From: an uncultured Mycoplasmatota bacterium | Lineage (GTDB): Bacteria; Bacillota_I; Bacilli_A; RF39; UBA660 | Direction: 5' to 3' | Length of the DNA stretch: 42,086 bases | Assembly (NCBI GenBank): GCA_900553395.1 | Contig: USDJ01000011.1 | Location: 1 to 42,086, forward strand | Shown: positions 8,419 to 17,800 of the stretch, in pieces | Position numbering within the stretch: the first letter of the stretch is position 1 | How the letters are laid out: every line of letters begins with the position of its first letter | Notes under the pieces: model-generated | Told to the model about the DNA's origin: nothing | Database searches by the model: none | What the model saw: the letters and a program-made list of their open reading frames with translations, nothing else | Position numbers and translations under genes: made by a program

Positions 8419-8780
8419 TTGCTATCACTTTTTTTAAATAAACTTTTCTTAAAAGTAGCTAACATTTCAAAAACAATTGTAATAGTAAGAAGAATTTTTA
8501 TAAAAATCTCATTTATAGATGTATAAAAACTAATAAATCCAACTATTAAAGTAAGTAATAAAATTAGGGCTTTTATAATTTCAAAAAGGCCTACTAAATA
8601 TTTATTTTCACATTTGTTATAAATAAGAATATTAGTAATAATCTCAAAAACTAACGGAAAGATATATGCATAGCTCATTTTAATAGAATCGAAAATAGTA
8701 AAAAATAACAAAATATCATAATAAACTATACATATAATTAATTTAGATTTTTTTAACTTTTTTTCAGGCTTTTTTTTCAT
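8415..8780 (-). CDS. Small integral membrane protein, unknown
   Basis: 121 aa with a strongly basic N-terminus (MKKKPEKKLKKSK) and about four hydrophobic segments (14-30, 38-54, 62-82, 88-108), ending in a basic tail. No family recognised. The basic N-terminus predicts cytosolic placement. Start 8780 follows GGAAAGAAGTAGT. It sits between the CmpB-type protein and the YgjP-like peptidase. Confidence 0.6.
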   Translation of the reverse strand: MKKKPEKKLKKSKLIICIVYYDILLFFTIFDSIKMSYAYIFPLVFEIITNILIYNKCENKYLVGLFEIIKALILLLTLIVGFISFYTSINEIFIKILLTITIVFEMLATFKKSLFKKSDSK

Positions 8781-8781
8781 A

Positions 8782-9462
8782 CTACTTCTTTCCTTTCCAA
8801 TTTTTCGTTTTATCTTTTAGAAATTTATAAGTTGAAAAATAAGGATAAGCCAAATTTAAAACTTTATTCTTTGTTACACGTCCTAAAATATCAGACTTTA
8901 ACTTTTCAAAATTTATAATTTTGCTTAAATCTTTAGCATACTTATTTAATCTGCTAAGTAAATTGATTGAAAGACATAAATCTATTAAAAAGATTCCAAA
9001 ATAAAATCCTAGAAAAAATATAGCAATTGGATTTGTAATAATAGAAGCAATAAATTCATTTAGCCATGGATTAACAAAGTAGTAGAATAAAAGTGAAAAT
9101 AGCCCCCATAATAGTGAAAATTTAACACAAATAAGTCCTTTATAATTAAATTTATTATTAGAGTAATCCCATAATTTAATTCTAAACAACTTTTGAGCCA
9201 TAACTCCAGAAAAAAGTTCAAGTAAGCTCAGCACAAATACTGAGATAAAAAATATAATGATTATCTTATTTGTACATTCTATTTTATCAAAAAAATTGCC
9301 CATTATATTTAAAGCAAGAGCACCAAATCCATATATTGGAACTACACATCCACTCATAAATCCAGGGTTGACAATTTTTTTATTATTTATACTTCTAAAT
9401 GCGAACTCTATTATCCAACCTACAATTGAAAAAATAGAAAATATAAACAAATATTTAAGCAT
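8782..9462 (-). CDS. Membrane protein of the CmpB/'ABC-transporter type IV' family
   Basis: 226-aa polytopic protein with five to six spans. It shows the family pattern GWIIEFAFRSI near 15-25, NPGFMSGCVVPIYGFGA near 32-48, LELFSGVMAQKLF near 81-93 and LWDYSNNKFNYKGLICVKFSLLWG near 97-120 (partial reading; key residues WDYS, GLIC, WG). No transport substrate is known for this family and no ABC ATPase is adjacent. It is the first gene of a four-gene operon, with an extended -10 at 9503-9511. Confidence 0.8.
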   Translation of the reverse strand: MLKYLFIFSIFSIVGWIIEFAFRSINNKKIVNPGFMSGCVVPIYGFGALALNIMGNFFDKIECTNKIIIIFFISVFVLSLLELFSGVMAQKLFRIKLWDYSNNKFNYKGLICVKFSLLWGLFSLLFYYFVNPWLNEFIASIITNPIAIFFLGFYFGIFLIDLCLSINLLSRLNKYAKDLSKIINFEKLKSDILGRVTKNKVLNLAYPYFSTYKFLKDKTKNWKGKK

Positions 9463-9502
9463 ATTTAACTCCTACCATCATTCATAAAACTTTAACAAAA
9501 TA

Positions 9503-9511
9503 ATTATAACA
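9503..9511 (-). promoter_or_regulatory. Extended -10 promoter for the 9462-6557 operon
   Basis: Minus strand TGTTATAAT, 40 bases before the start codon; a TTTATT 17 bases upstream is a weak -35. A T8 tract followed by AAA lies between, as at 3930-3938. Confidence 0.55.
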
Positions 9512-9576
9512 CATTTAAAAAAAAGAATAAATAGTTTTAATAATTAACAATCAAAAGCTTAAATTAATGTAAAATA

Positions 9577-9598
9577 AAAGATCAATTTCTTGATCTTT
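9577..9598 (-). terminator. Terminator of the type VII machinery locus
   Basis: Perfect 9-bp stem AAAGATCAA/TTGATCTTT around a GAAA tetraloop, then TATTTTA. It overlaps the last codon of the DUF4176 gene. Confidence 0.65.
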
Positions 9599-10499
9599 AC
9601 TCACTAACTACATCTGCATCTTCTTGATGTGGTTCAACATAACCTGGTAATCCTGGTCCTATTGGTGGAATAGTTTCCTTTTCTGAAACAACTACGCCAT
9701 TCTCATCAAACTTAATGTTACTTTCTTGATGTGGTTCAACATAACCTGGTAACCCTGGTCCTATTGGTGGAATAGTTTCCTCTTCTGAAATCACTACTCC
9801 ATTCTCGTCAAACTTAATGTTACTCGCATTTGCTTTAGAATTTGAAGAAACTTCATCTACTGTATTAACAGCAACAACTACTCCATTTTCATCGAATTTA
9901 ATATCGTTTAATGATTGCTTCTTCTTTTCCTCTAAATTGGTTGCATCAGCAACAACAGTTCCATCTTTGCTAAAAGCAAGTCCATTATTAAATATTTTCC
10001 AATCAGCAGAAGGTTTAGCATTAACAGGAGCACTAGAAGTGGCATATTCTTTATGAAATGGATTTTCTACTTCTAATTTAACGCTTTCTTGCTTTTCGGA
10101 TTTCACTGGTGTTTTTGCCTCCTCAGCTATCATAACAACGCCATTTTCATCAAATAATAGTTTTGAATATGACTTATTTGAAGCTAAAACCATGTCATTT
10201 TTTGCATGAAATTCAGCTGCTGATGTTTCTTCATCACCCATTAAACCTTTAAGTCTTCTTTCAAATACTAATTGTTCTTGATTTATATAACCCTTAAAAT
10301 CAACATGCTCTATATCAGTATGATTAAAAGAACAAGTTTGTTCAGGTAATAGCAATCCCTCAGGATATACACATCCAGAATAATCCTTTATTTTTAAATT
10401 ACCACTGAACTCAACACTATAGAATCCAGTAATCATTACCTTTTTATTTTTTCCTTTTAAAGTACAAACTGTACCTATTGGTAAATACTTCTCGTTCAC
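9597..10499 (-). CDS. DUF4176-domain protein with C-terminal motif repeats
   Basis: 300 aa. Residues 1-90 are a DUF4176 domain (LPIGTVCTLKGKNKKVMITGF, partial), a family tied to type VII loci with no known activity. The rest is an extended, acidic region with four clear FDENGVV motifs and one weaker form (FSKDGTVV), and two tandem 34-residue repeats that also contain PPIGPGLPGYVEPHQE. No signal peptide or membrane span. The start is GTG 10499 behind AAGAGGTG. It is the last gene of the machinery locus. The shorter DUF4176 gene at 37188 ends the effector module and has the same two motifs. Role unknown; an adaptor or chaperone is possible. Confidence 0.8.
   Translation of the reverse strand: MNEKYLPIGTVCTLKGKNKKVMITGFYSVEFSGNLKIKDYSGCVYPEGLLLPEQTCSFNHTDIEHVDFKGYINQEQLVFERRLKGLMGDEETSAAEFHAKNDMVLASNKSYSKLLFDENGVVMIAEEAKTPVKSEKQESVKLEVENPFHKEYATSSAPVNAKPSADWKIFNNGLAFSKDGTVVADATNLEEKKKQSLNDIKFDENGVVVAVNTVDEVSSNSKANASNIKFDENGVVISEEETIPPIGPGLPGYVEPHQESNIKFDENGVVVSEKETIPPIGPGLPGYVEPHQEDADVVSE
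9615..9818 (-). repeat. Two tandem 102-bp coding repeats
   Basis: Copy 1 at 9717-9818 and copy 2 at 9615-9716 encode 34 residues each, starting IKFDENGVV and passing through PPIGPGLPGYVEPHQE. They differ at a handful of bases, some synonymous, some changing residues (ISEEE to VSEKE). Confidence 0.9.
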
Positions 10500-10526
10500 A
10501 TTTTCACCTCTTTATCCTTTTTATTT

Positions 10527-10838
10527 TTAATTTATAGCACTATTTCTTGTTGGAAGCTCGAAATTATTTATAGACGTTATCGCATCTATATTAGATTTTG
10601 ATACATTATTAAAATTCGTTATGCTACTTTCTATTTTAGCTCTTTGTTTTGATAAACTATCTCTAAGTTCAGCATTCTTGTTTATAAGTTGCTTTAGATA
10701 AGAAGCATATGCAAAATCTATAGGTATATTTAAATAACCAACATCGTTTACAGCACTATTTAAATTATTAATTGCTTGATCCAAATAAGGTAGCACCTTA
10801 TTATTTAACCCTGGACCATCTAAATACAATTTAGTCAT
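10527..10838 (-). CDS. Small helical type VII protein related to the large effector's N-terminus
   Basis: 103 aa, two predicted helices with a break near residue 40, the WXG100-like hairpin plan but without a W-x-G. It resembles the first 90 residues of the HD-domain protein at 38009: both read roughly NN-x-[VI]-[LI]-P-x-L-x-x-A-x-N-x-L near residue 15, a Tyr-x-Ser near 45-50 and a helix after it. Start 10838 follows AGGAGGATTT. It may be a secreted partner or a targeting helper. No family assigned. Confidence 0.65.
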   Translation of the reverse strand: MTKLYLDGPGLNNKVLPYLDQAINNLNSAVNDVGYLNIPIDFAYASYLKQLINKNAELRDSLSKQRAKIESSITNFNNVSKSNIDAITSINNFELPTRNSAIN

Positions 10839-10846
10839 AAATCCTC

Positions 10847-11125
10847 CTATATATTTGCTTTATTAGCTTCTACTTCATACTTTTCTGCGCATTCAATAAG
10901 AGTATTACCAAAACTAAAAATTTTATTTTTTAGTTCTACTGCATCTACTTTTTCCTTATTAGATTTCACAGCGAAATTCTTAGCAGACTCTCCTACCCAT
11001 TCTCCAGTCGTAACAGGCATATTACTAATTCTAGAATATAAAGTCTCTATAATGTCACTTAAATCATTACTAAGATTTATAATATCATTACCACATTTTT
11101 TTATTTTATCTGTATCTATATTCAT
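10847..11125 (-). CDS. WXG100-family (ESAT-6-like) protein
   Basis: 92-aa helical hairpin with the WXG turn at EWVGESAKNF near residue 46, preceded and followed by amphipathic helices. These proteins are exported as dimers through type VII systems. I place the start at ATG 11125 because GGAGAATGAT precedes it; the longer TTG start at 11137 would overlap that ribosome site. A hairpin at 11149-11172 separates it from the previous gene, so it may be expressed at a different level. Confidence 0.8.
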   Translation of the reverse strand: MNIDTDKIKKCGNDIINLSNDLSDIIETLYSRISNMPVTTGEWVGESAKNFAVKSNKEKVDAVELKNKIFSFGNTLIECAEKYEVEANKANI

Positions 11126-11148
11126 ATCATTCTCCAAAAATAATTAAA

Positions 11149-11172
11149 GAAGACTTACTTTAGTAAGTCTTC
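11149..11172 (-). terminator. Intra-operon hairpin / partial terminator
   Basis: Perfect 10-bp stem GAAGACTTAC/GTAAGTCTTC with a 4-base loop, followed by TTTAATTATTTTT. It overlaps the stop of the 95-aa gene and precedes a WXG100 gene. It may be a leaky terminator or an RNA-stability element. Confidence 0.6.
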
Positions 11173-11458
11173 ATTTTATACTATTTATCTTATAATTTAT
11201 AGATGGAATAACAGTATTATTTAGATAACTTACTCTACTTAATATATTTTCTCTTACAGAGTTAATATCTATACTTCCAGGCATGTCCTCATTTATACTA
11301 TAATAAGATATTACCTTTCCATCTAAACCGTTTAAAGACTCTAAACTCTTATTTAAATAGTAAACTACAGAATATAGTTTGCTACGCAATTTTTCATAAT
11401 AGAAAATCTGCATTGAACTATCAAGCTCTTTAAAATTATAAATATAATTTGTATTCAA
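11171..11458 (-). CDS. Small helical type VII locus protein (95 aa)
   Basis: Mostly helical, no W-x-G motif. The last helix (SRVSYLNNTVIPSINYKINS) resembles the last helix of the 124-aa protein at 41649 (IDKLNKIVIPNIKVAIN), suggesting the same partner family in both modules. Start is TTG 11458, with GAGGATTAG upstream; the next Met (residue 16) lacks a good ribosome site. Probably a co-secreted partner; no established family recognised. Confidence 0.6.
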   Translation of the reverse strand: MNTNYIYNFKELDSSMQIFYYEKLRSKLYSVVYYLNKSLESLNGLDGKVISYYSINEDMPGSIDINSVRENILSRVSYLNNTVIPSINYKINSIK

Positions 11459-11470
11459 ACTAATCCTCTA

Positions 11471-12055
11471 CTAACCTCTATATTGAACAGTTTCTGTATA
11501 TTTTGTTCCTTCAGAAAATGCACCTTTAGAAGCATTAACGCTAGAAGCAATTTTTTGTTGTGCATCAATCCAAGCATTACCTATATCGGCTAACTTATCA
11601 CTGAAAGCTAATAGTTGGCTTACTAAATTATTTACATAATCTTTTACTTTATCTAAGTATGCTTTAACAGCTTCCTCAGCTTCAGACCCCCTAAATGCAG
11701 TTCTCGCTTGAGCTTTACTCGTATCAATTGCACCATCTAAATAAGAGGTTATATTGTTAACATAATCATTAATAGCTTCTCTCATTTTTGGAACTTCTGT
11801 TGCCTTAATTCCAACTATATCATAACCAACTGTTTTTGTATCTCCCCAAGAGAAAGGATTATACCAATCAGCATCACTAACTTCATGTTCTCCAACTCCT
11901 GACATTACACCACCATTGTATAATGATTCTCCAGCATGCTCTATTCCTGAAAAGTTAGAAAAGTCAGCAGTACGTCCACGTCCACCTATCATATTACTCA
12001 TTGAAGAGCTTGCATCAAATCCTGATTGAGTAGCTTCTGTTTCCCAATTTGCCAT
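11471..12055 (-). CDS. WXG-like protein with N-terminal Gly/Ser-rich extension
   Basis: 194 aa. The C-terminal 110 residues form a helical hairpin with a turn at AFRGSEAEEAV, where Phe-Arg-Gly stands in place of Trp-x-Gly. The N-terminal 80 residues are low-complexity and aromatic (MIGGRGRTADF, DWYNPFSWGDTKTVGYD) with no classical signal peptide. The ribosome site AAAGGAGGAGATG is the strongest in the locus, suggesting high expression. Likely a type VII substrate; the extension has no family I recognise. Confidence 0.75.
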   Translation of the reverse strand: MANWETEATQSGFDASSSMSNMIGGRGRTADFSNFSGIEHAGESLYNGGVMSGVGEHEVSDADWYNPFSWGDTKTVGYDIVGIKATEVPKMREAINDYVNNITSYLDGAIDTSKAQARTAFRGSEAEEAVKAYLDKVKDYVNNLVSQLLAFSDKLADIGNAWIDAQQKIASSVNASKGAFSEGTKYTETVQYRG

Positions 12056-12072
12056 TTATTTCATCTCCTCCT

Positions 12073-12408
12073 TTAATTTACCATTTTTGCATCTTGTTCA
12101 TAGTAATTACGAGTTAATTCACTTAACCTCATCATCAAATCACTATATTCAGATTTTAAATCTGATTGAACAGTACGAATTCCCTTTTCAAATTGATCTA
12201 AAAAATTATCTCTTGATTGACCTTGCCATCCTCTAGCAATTGCTTGAGCCATAGCATCAGTATCTTCTAATTTTTCATTTACTTTAGTAAGCAAATCCGT
12301 TTGCAAGTTTTGAATATATTCTTCCATTCCTTGTTTAGATATACCTTGACTTACGTCATCACCAAAGTCCATATCTCTTGATTCTCTTGCACTATCGAAT
12401 AGTCCCAT
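12073..12408 (-). CDS. WXG100-family (EsxA/YukE-like) protein
   Basis: 111 aa. A 30-residue N-terminal lead is followed by a helical hairpin with the turn RGWQGQSRDNF near residue 60 and a C-terminal YYEQD that fits the YxxxD/E secretion motif. This is the clearest canonical substrate in the locus. Start 12408 follows AAGGGAGATATTTT. It lies between the 105-aa and 194-aa genes in one run. Confidence 0.88.
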   Translation of the reverse strand: MGLFDSARESRDMDFGDDVSQGISKQGMEEYIQNLQTDLLTKVNEKLEDTDAMAQAIARGWQGQSRDNFLDQFEKGIRTVQSDLKSEYSDLMMRLSELTRNYYEQDAKMVN

Positions 12409-12425
12409 AAAATATCTCCCTTCTA

Positions 12426-12743
12426 CTATTTTTCATTACCAGTATACATCACATTTTTAAATATGTCAACATTTGCAGATGTAATACCCGAAAATCTTTG
12501 TACTGCCATTTCTAAATCTTGGCCATAACCTTCAATATTTGATAAAAATATTGGAAAGTTTTGAGATAGCAATTTAAATTTTTCTCTATACGTTCTACCA
12601 TCATCACTATCAAAATAAGTTTCACTACTATTTACTAGTACCTCTAAATCACTTAAAGCTTTTGAAGCTTTATCCCTTAAATCATATATTTCTAATATTA
12701 ATTTTTTTAATTTTTCTTCTCTTATAGCCACTATTTTTTCCAC
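12426..12743 (-). CDS. WXG100-like helical protein lacking the WXG motif
   Basis: 105 aa, two long helices joined by a turn at SSETYFDSDDGRTYREKF, in the place where WXG100 proteins have W-x-G. I prefer GTG 12743 over GTG 12752, because AGGTGAT precedes the former; the longer form would overlap the upstream stop as GTGA. Probable partner or substrate of the type VII system. Confidence 0.65.
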   Translation of the reverse strand: MEKIVAIREEKLKKLILEIYDLRDKASKALSDLEVLVNSSETYFDSDDGRTYREKFKLLSQNFPIFLSNIEGYGQDLEMAVQRFSGITSANVDIFKNVMYTGNEK

Positions 12744-12748
12744 TATTA

Positions 12749-14473
12749 TCACCTACTTTTTCCCATGCCGAATGACTCTGAAACATAATTAACAGAATTC
12801 ATCTTATCATTTTTTCTAGTTTTTAAAATATAACTCAAATAATCTTTTTTATCACTAGATACAAGAGTTAACTTTGATGCATCAACATCCACTTTAGCAT
12901 TATATGCATTATATGCTTGTTGAATTTCATCTCGATTTATATTTAACTTATTAGCTATAGTCTCAAAGAATGAAGATTGTATGCCATTATAATTCGAATA
13001 AAAGGCCACATATGCATCTTTATTACCAGAACTAGAGTACCAAATTTCTCTACTTAATTCATTTTCAAATATACTTATTAAAGAAAATATTTCATTTAAG
13101 CTAACAGTACTACTTTTACACCTATCAGCCAAATTAGTGTAAAATTGTTTAGTTAATGTTTGTGCAATACTACACTTTAAATTTTTGGTAAGATCCGTTA
13201 GATTTACCGAATCTCCATTTTTTTCTTTATACACGTTGAAGAAATCATTTGCCGAAGATGTTGAATTAACATTCAATAAAAGATTGTATGCATACATCAT
13301 ATTTAAAACTTCTTCTTTGTCAGAATCAGTATCAGCCTTAAAGTAGCTAAATAAATCTTCTATATTACTACTAAGTGAAAGTCTCTCAAACGTAGATAAA
13401 CTATTATCAGATAATATTGTCGATACTTTAACTGTATCAAAGCTTTTTATTAAAGTTTGATATAATTCAGTTTCTTGAGTATTATTGCGATCCATAGTTA
13501 AGTATTCAGCCGCACCTTCGTTAAACCATTCATACGACATCGAATTTACTTTTGAATCTGCAAATTTATAAGATATACCAGATCTATTTGAATAGCTAGA
13601 ACTTTCTAGCTCACCTCTACTACAATAAGATAACAAATGATACGTTTCATGTTCTACTGTTTTTTTATAAAAATCACTAGATTTATTTATTGCACTAGGG
13701 TTAAATCCCATGGTAGCTGTTTCATTGTCATAATATCCATTTGAAAATTCATCAAACTTAATTATTCTTAAATCTAGTAATTTTTCAGATAATAAGTTTA
13801 AGTCAACATCATTATTTTTAACATAATCATTAATTAAATCAGCTATAATAGAGCAAATTTTTTTAAGCTCAGAATCAGGTATTACCTTTTTATCAGGATA
13901 GTTTTCTTTAGCATTATTATCTTTAACTATAGAATATATTTTATCTGCTGATATAGAGTTATTTGTGAATATATTAACACCACTAGGGCTATAGCTTGTT
14001 CTGTTATAATACTTTGATAAATTATCTTTAATACCATATAAATCACTATATGGATAAGATACTTTTATACTCTTAACATAATTCTTGAAATTAAGTAATT
14101 CACTATCACTTAGTGTAACGTTAGATCCAATTATAGCATTAGATAATTCATCTAATTCAAGACTTGGTTTTTGTACATCTAAATTAATGGATTCATCATC
14201 TTCAGTAGCTGAAGTTGTATAAGTATTAGTTTCATAGTCATAGTAGTCTCTATTACTCTCTTTAGAATTACTATAACCATAATCATAAAGGTCAAAATAG
14301 CTATATTTATTTTTATTACTGGTATTATTCTTTTTATTTCTAAAATTGAATTTGCACCCTGTAAGAGATGTAATTATTATAACTGGTGATAAAATTCCAG
14401 CTATGAATCTTTTTAGTTTATATCTTTTTTTACTTTTAGTACCTTTATAAGTACTAAAATTTTTTAGTATCAT
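12749..14473 (-). CDS. Lipoprotein zinc metallopeptidase (gluzincin type) of the type VII locus
   Basis: 574-aa exported lipoprotein. A basic lead (KRYKLKRF) and hydrophobic stretch end in the lipobox LTGC near residue 40, so it is anchored outside the membrane. After a low-complexity Asn/Ser/Tyr linker it carries HETYH (HExxH zinc site) near residue 275 and, about 38 residues on, WFNEGAAEYL, whose Glu fits the third gluzincin ligand. The long C-terminal half is helical. ATG 14473 is chosen because the -10 box lies at 14497-14502, so ATG 14506 would be untranscribed. It heads the substrate operon; it might process substrates or open the wall for export. Confidence 0.78.
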   Translation of the reverse strand: MILKNFSTYKGTKSKKRYKLKRFIAGILSPVIIITSLTGCKFNFRNKKNNTSNKNKYSYFDLYDYGYSNSKESNRDYYDYETNTYTTSATEDDESINLDVQKPSLELDELSNAIIGSNVTLSDSELLNFKNYVKSIKVSYPYSDLYGIKDNLSKYYNRTSYSPSGVNIFTNNSISADKIYSIVKDNNAKENYPDKKVIPDSELKKICSIIADLINDYVKNNDVDLNLLSEKLLDLRIIKFDEFSNGYYDNETATMGFNPSAINKSSDFYKKTVEHETYHLLSYCSRGELESSSYSNRSGISYKFADSKVNSMSYEWFNEGAAEYLTMDRNNTQETELYQTLIKSFDTVKVSTILSDNSLSTFERLSLSSNIEDLFSYFKADTDSDKEEVLNMMYAYNLLLNVNSTSSANDFFNVYKEKNGDSVNLTDLTKNLKCSIAQTLTKQFYTNLADRCKSSTVSLNEIFSLISIFENELSREIWYSSSGNKDAYVAFYSNYNGIQSSFFETIANKLNINRDEIQQAYNAYNAKVDVDASKLTLVSSDKKDYLSYILKTRKNDKMNSVNYVSESFGMGKSR

Positions 14474-14496
14474 ATTATCACTACCTTTACAATATA

Positions 14497-14525
14497 ATGT
14501 TAGCATTTTATAAATATATTGTCAA
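14497..14525 (-). promoter_or_regulatory. Promoter of the metallopeptidase-WXG100 operon
   Basis: Minus strand: -35 TTGACA (14520-14525), 17-base spacer, -10 TAACAT (14497-14502) with TG one base before it. It directly follows the terminator after yukD and makes the lipoprotein and small-protein genes a separate unit from essC-yukD. Confidence 0.8.
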
Positions 14526-14534
14526 TTAAAAACA

Positions 14535-14560
14535 AAAAGTCACCATAAAAAGTGACTTTT
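14535..14560 (-). terminator. Terminator after yukD
   Basis: Stem AAAAGTCAC/GTGACTTTT (14552-14560 with 14535-14543), 8-base loop, then T-rich on the minus strand. Confidence 0.75.
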
Positions 14561-14567
14561 ACTTTAC

Positions 14568-14822
14568 TTAAATTAATATTAATGTCGAACCATTTCTAAT
14601 ATCAGTATTTCTTACAATATCATCAATATTATATTTTTTACCAGTAAGTCTATCATATATGCTAGTGGCACTCGTTCCATTATAAAGTCCATTAGTTAAA
14701 TCTGTTACTGATTTATTTAGCAAAACAATAATGTTTCCTACTTTTTTGTTTACTGGAATAAACAAATTAAATTTTCGATCTATCTCAGGAACTATTAATT
14801 CAACAAGTACTTTATTCTTCAT
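14568..14822 (-). CDS. yukD: YukD/EsaB ubiquitin-like protein
   Basis: 84-aa beta-grasp protein, the cytosolic regulator or accessory subunit of type VIIb systems. Pattern: KVLVELIVPEIDRKFNLFIP, then IIVLLNKSVTDL, ending with NGSTLILI, the usual ubiquitin-fold order. ATG 14822 is chosen over the GTG at 14831 because AAGGTG spans the latter and is correctly spaced for 14822. It overlaps the end of essC by 11 bases, so the two are translationally coupled, as in yuk operons. Confidence 0.82.
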   Translation of the reverse strand: MKNKVLVELIVPEIDRKFNLFIPVNKKVGNIIVLLNKSVTDLTNGLYNGTSATSIYDRLTGKKYNIDDIVRNTDIRNGSTLILI

Positions 14823-17800
14823 GAGTTTCACCTTCTTGTTCTACCATATATTTTATTACTCTAAAATTAGTTTTTTCGATAGCAAATCCAAGATGTGGGA
14901 AGCTTAAGCTTCTAATATCCATACCTATATTTGATACATTAAATGCTCTTTGACTTGATATATTTTGCCCAAGCCATATACCATTGCTGTTATCAACTTG
15001 AGATTTATACCAATCAACTATTTGTAATTTCTTATATGAAGAATAATTATCTATAAATATGAAATAACTTTTTTGAAAAGCACTAGATAACATCATTAAA
15101 TTATTAAGGATTTGCTTTCCAGAATCAGATAGTTCAGATTCAAATTCACCTATACCAACTATAATATAGAAGTTTATAGTTTGTTGTGTTGCTTCGCGAG
15201 CTATTTCATTGTTTATTTCTACGATAGCATTATCATAGTTACTATGTATTACATCTATTCCCTCTACTTGTTCACCATATACCTCTACGAAATCGACAAC
15301 CTTTATCTTAACATTTTGAATGCTATTTAGTTGTTTAATAAGCGCGTGAGAAAAATCAAGTCTATTTTGCATGTCCTCACTTACTATAACAGTAAATTTA
15401 TTCTTTAGTAAATCGTAATTATATGGTTCTTTTTTTAATATATCGTATCCAATAGGGAATTCATTTAAACTAATATTTAATTCTTTAAAATCGTTTAGAG
15501 TAACTACACTAGGAACTGTTGGTATTTTTCTAGCTCTCGTAGTATAAGCTTCATTTAATTTTTTTGAAGCCTCTCTTATAGTATTGCTAATATTTTTAGG
15601 ATCAGTTATATATGCTGTTTGGAACTCATATGCAGTATCATCTTTTTTTACTAATCCTCTTCCAAATGCTTTCGAAGGTATTAATCCACGAGGTGCCGGT
15701 AAAACAGCACGGTAATCATCATTATTTGGCATCTGTAATGTGATTTTCTCGCTAAATGATTGTAGCATTTTACCTCTTATTGTACTAGCTGAAATACAAC
15801 TAATTAAGAATGTTATACCATATTTATAACCATCCCTATATAGTGTTTGAACTTGATCAGATAATTTTCCATGAGATTCTGTAAAGTTTTCGTAACCATT
15901 TATTATTGTAACTATTAATGGATCTTTCTTTCCACTATTTTCACAATAATTTACGTAATTACCTGCATAATCTGCATATTCATCTTTTCTTCTTTCAATT
16001 TCTTTAAATAGCATATTGAAAGTGTCTATTATTTTATCTTTTTCATCAACAGTCATAACTTCGCCAACATGTGGCATTTTATAAAACATTTTTAATGTCT
16101 CAGCACCACAATCTATAACGTAGAAATTAACCTCATCTGGTGTATGCTCTACAATAGATGACCAAAGTATTGTAGTAATTAAGTTTTCCTTACCACTACC
16201 ACCTTGTCCGTAAATAACTCCATTATTTTGTAAGTTAAGATTTAATATTCCTTGCTGTTGACTTGCTGGATTATCATATTCACCTATTACTGGATTTATA
16301 AAATATGGAGTTGGCTTATAATCATATTTTGCTTTTATATCATTTATAAATATTTCATCTGGTATTTTATCTAACCACATTTTATCTGTAACAATATTTT
16401 CTTTTTTAGCTAAGTTATAAATATATTTTACGATATTTGTTAATTGTTCACCCAAATCTTCATTTGATTCTTTTTTAGCAATATCATTAACAGATTTAAT
16501 TACATCACCAGTATTACTAACGTAGCTTATTGAATCGTCTACTTTTTTAATTATTTTATCTGTTGGAACATACTTAGCTCCACCCCAACCTGATTGTCCA
16601 ATATCAAAATAATCATCATAACCTACTTGAAGATAAAATCTTCCTGCTTCTTTTATTGAAGCTGCTTCAGGTCTTTTTAACATTTCCATAGAGTCTCCTC
16701 TATCTTGAACTTTCAAACAAACTTTAAACTTAGAGTTAGACCATATTTGATCATTAACAACTCCACTAGGTTTTTGTGTCGCAAGTATTAAGTGGACTCC
16801 AAGTGAACGTCCTATACGAGCAGTTGAAACAAGTTCACTTAAGAAGGCTGGCTGTTGACTCTTAAGTTCTGCGAACTCATCACTTATTATAAATAAGTGT
16901 GCCATAGGTTCATCAATTAAACCTTCTCTATAAAATTTTTGATATTTATAAATATCTATTGTACTCTCATTTAATTTATCCTTAACTTCATTAAACTTTT
17001 TTTGACGTCTTTTAAGCTCACTTGAAATAGATACTAAAGTTCTATTCATCTCAGCTGTATCAAGGTTTGTTATAGTACCAACTAAGTGTGGAATTTTAAC
17101 ACCTGTTTCCTTATTTTCAAAAGCTCCGGCTAAACCTCCACCCTTATAATCTATAAGTACAAATTGTACTTCATAAGGATGATAATTTACACACATAGAT
17201 AATATATAAGTAATTATAAATTCTGATTTACCACTTCCTGTAGATCCAGCAATTAGTCCGTGTGGTCCGTGAAACTTTTCGTGTAAATCTAACTTAAATT
17301 GTTCTCCATCTGCGTGTACACCTATAGGAGTAGATAAACTAGATACTGGATTATTAGTCTGCCATCTATTTAAAATGTTTAACTGTTCTATTTTAGACAC
17401 TCCATACATTTCTAAGAATGATAAACTACTTGGTAGTTGTGTTAATGCATCTTTAGTTAAAATTGGAACATTTGAAAGCTTAATACTTATTAAATTCATA
17501 TCTAAGTTTTTTTCATACTCATTAGTAAATACTATCTGTGATTGTGAACTTAATTTCTTCTCTAAAATACAGCTTTCCTTTTCACCTATTTCTATAAACT
17601 TCTCACATTTATTAGGTAAATTTTTCATATTATTACTAATTGTCAACATAGAAAATCCATAATTAATATTACTTCTACTTATCTGCTCTATTATTGGTAA
17701 ATTCTTTATCGATTTATAATCATCAGTAATTATTAAGTAATAAGGTGGACAGGCTTTAAACTTTTTCTTTCTAGAATCATCTTCATTGTTAGCTTCATCA

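Noticed and set aside
14473..14506. ATG 14506 as the start of the lipoprotein metallopeptidase
   Set aside because: The -10 box TAACAT at 14497-14502 lies downstream of that codon, so it would not be in the transcript, and ATG 14473 has a ribosome site and leads directly into the signal peptide.
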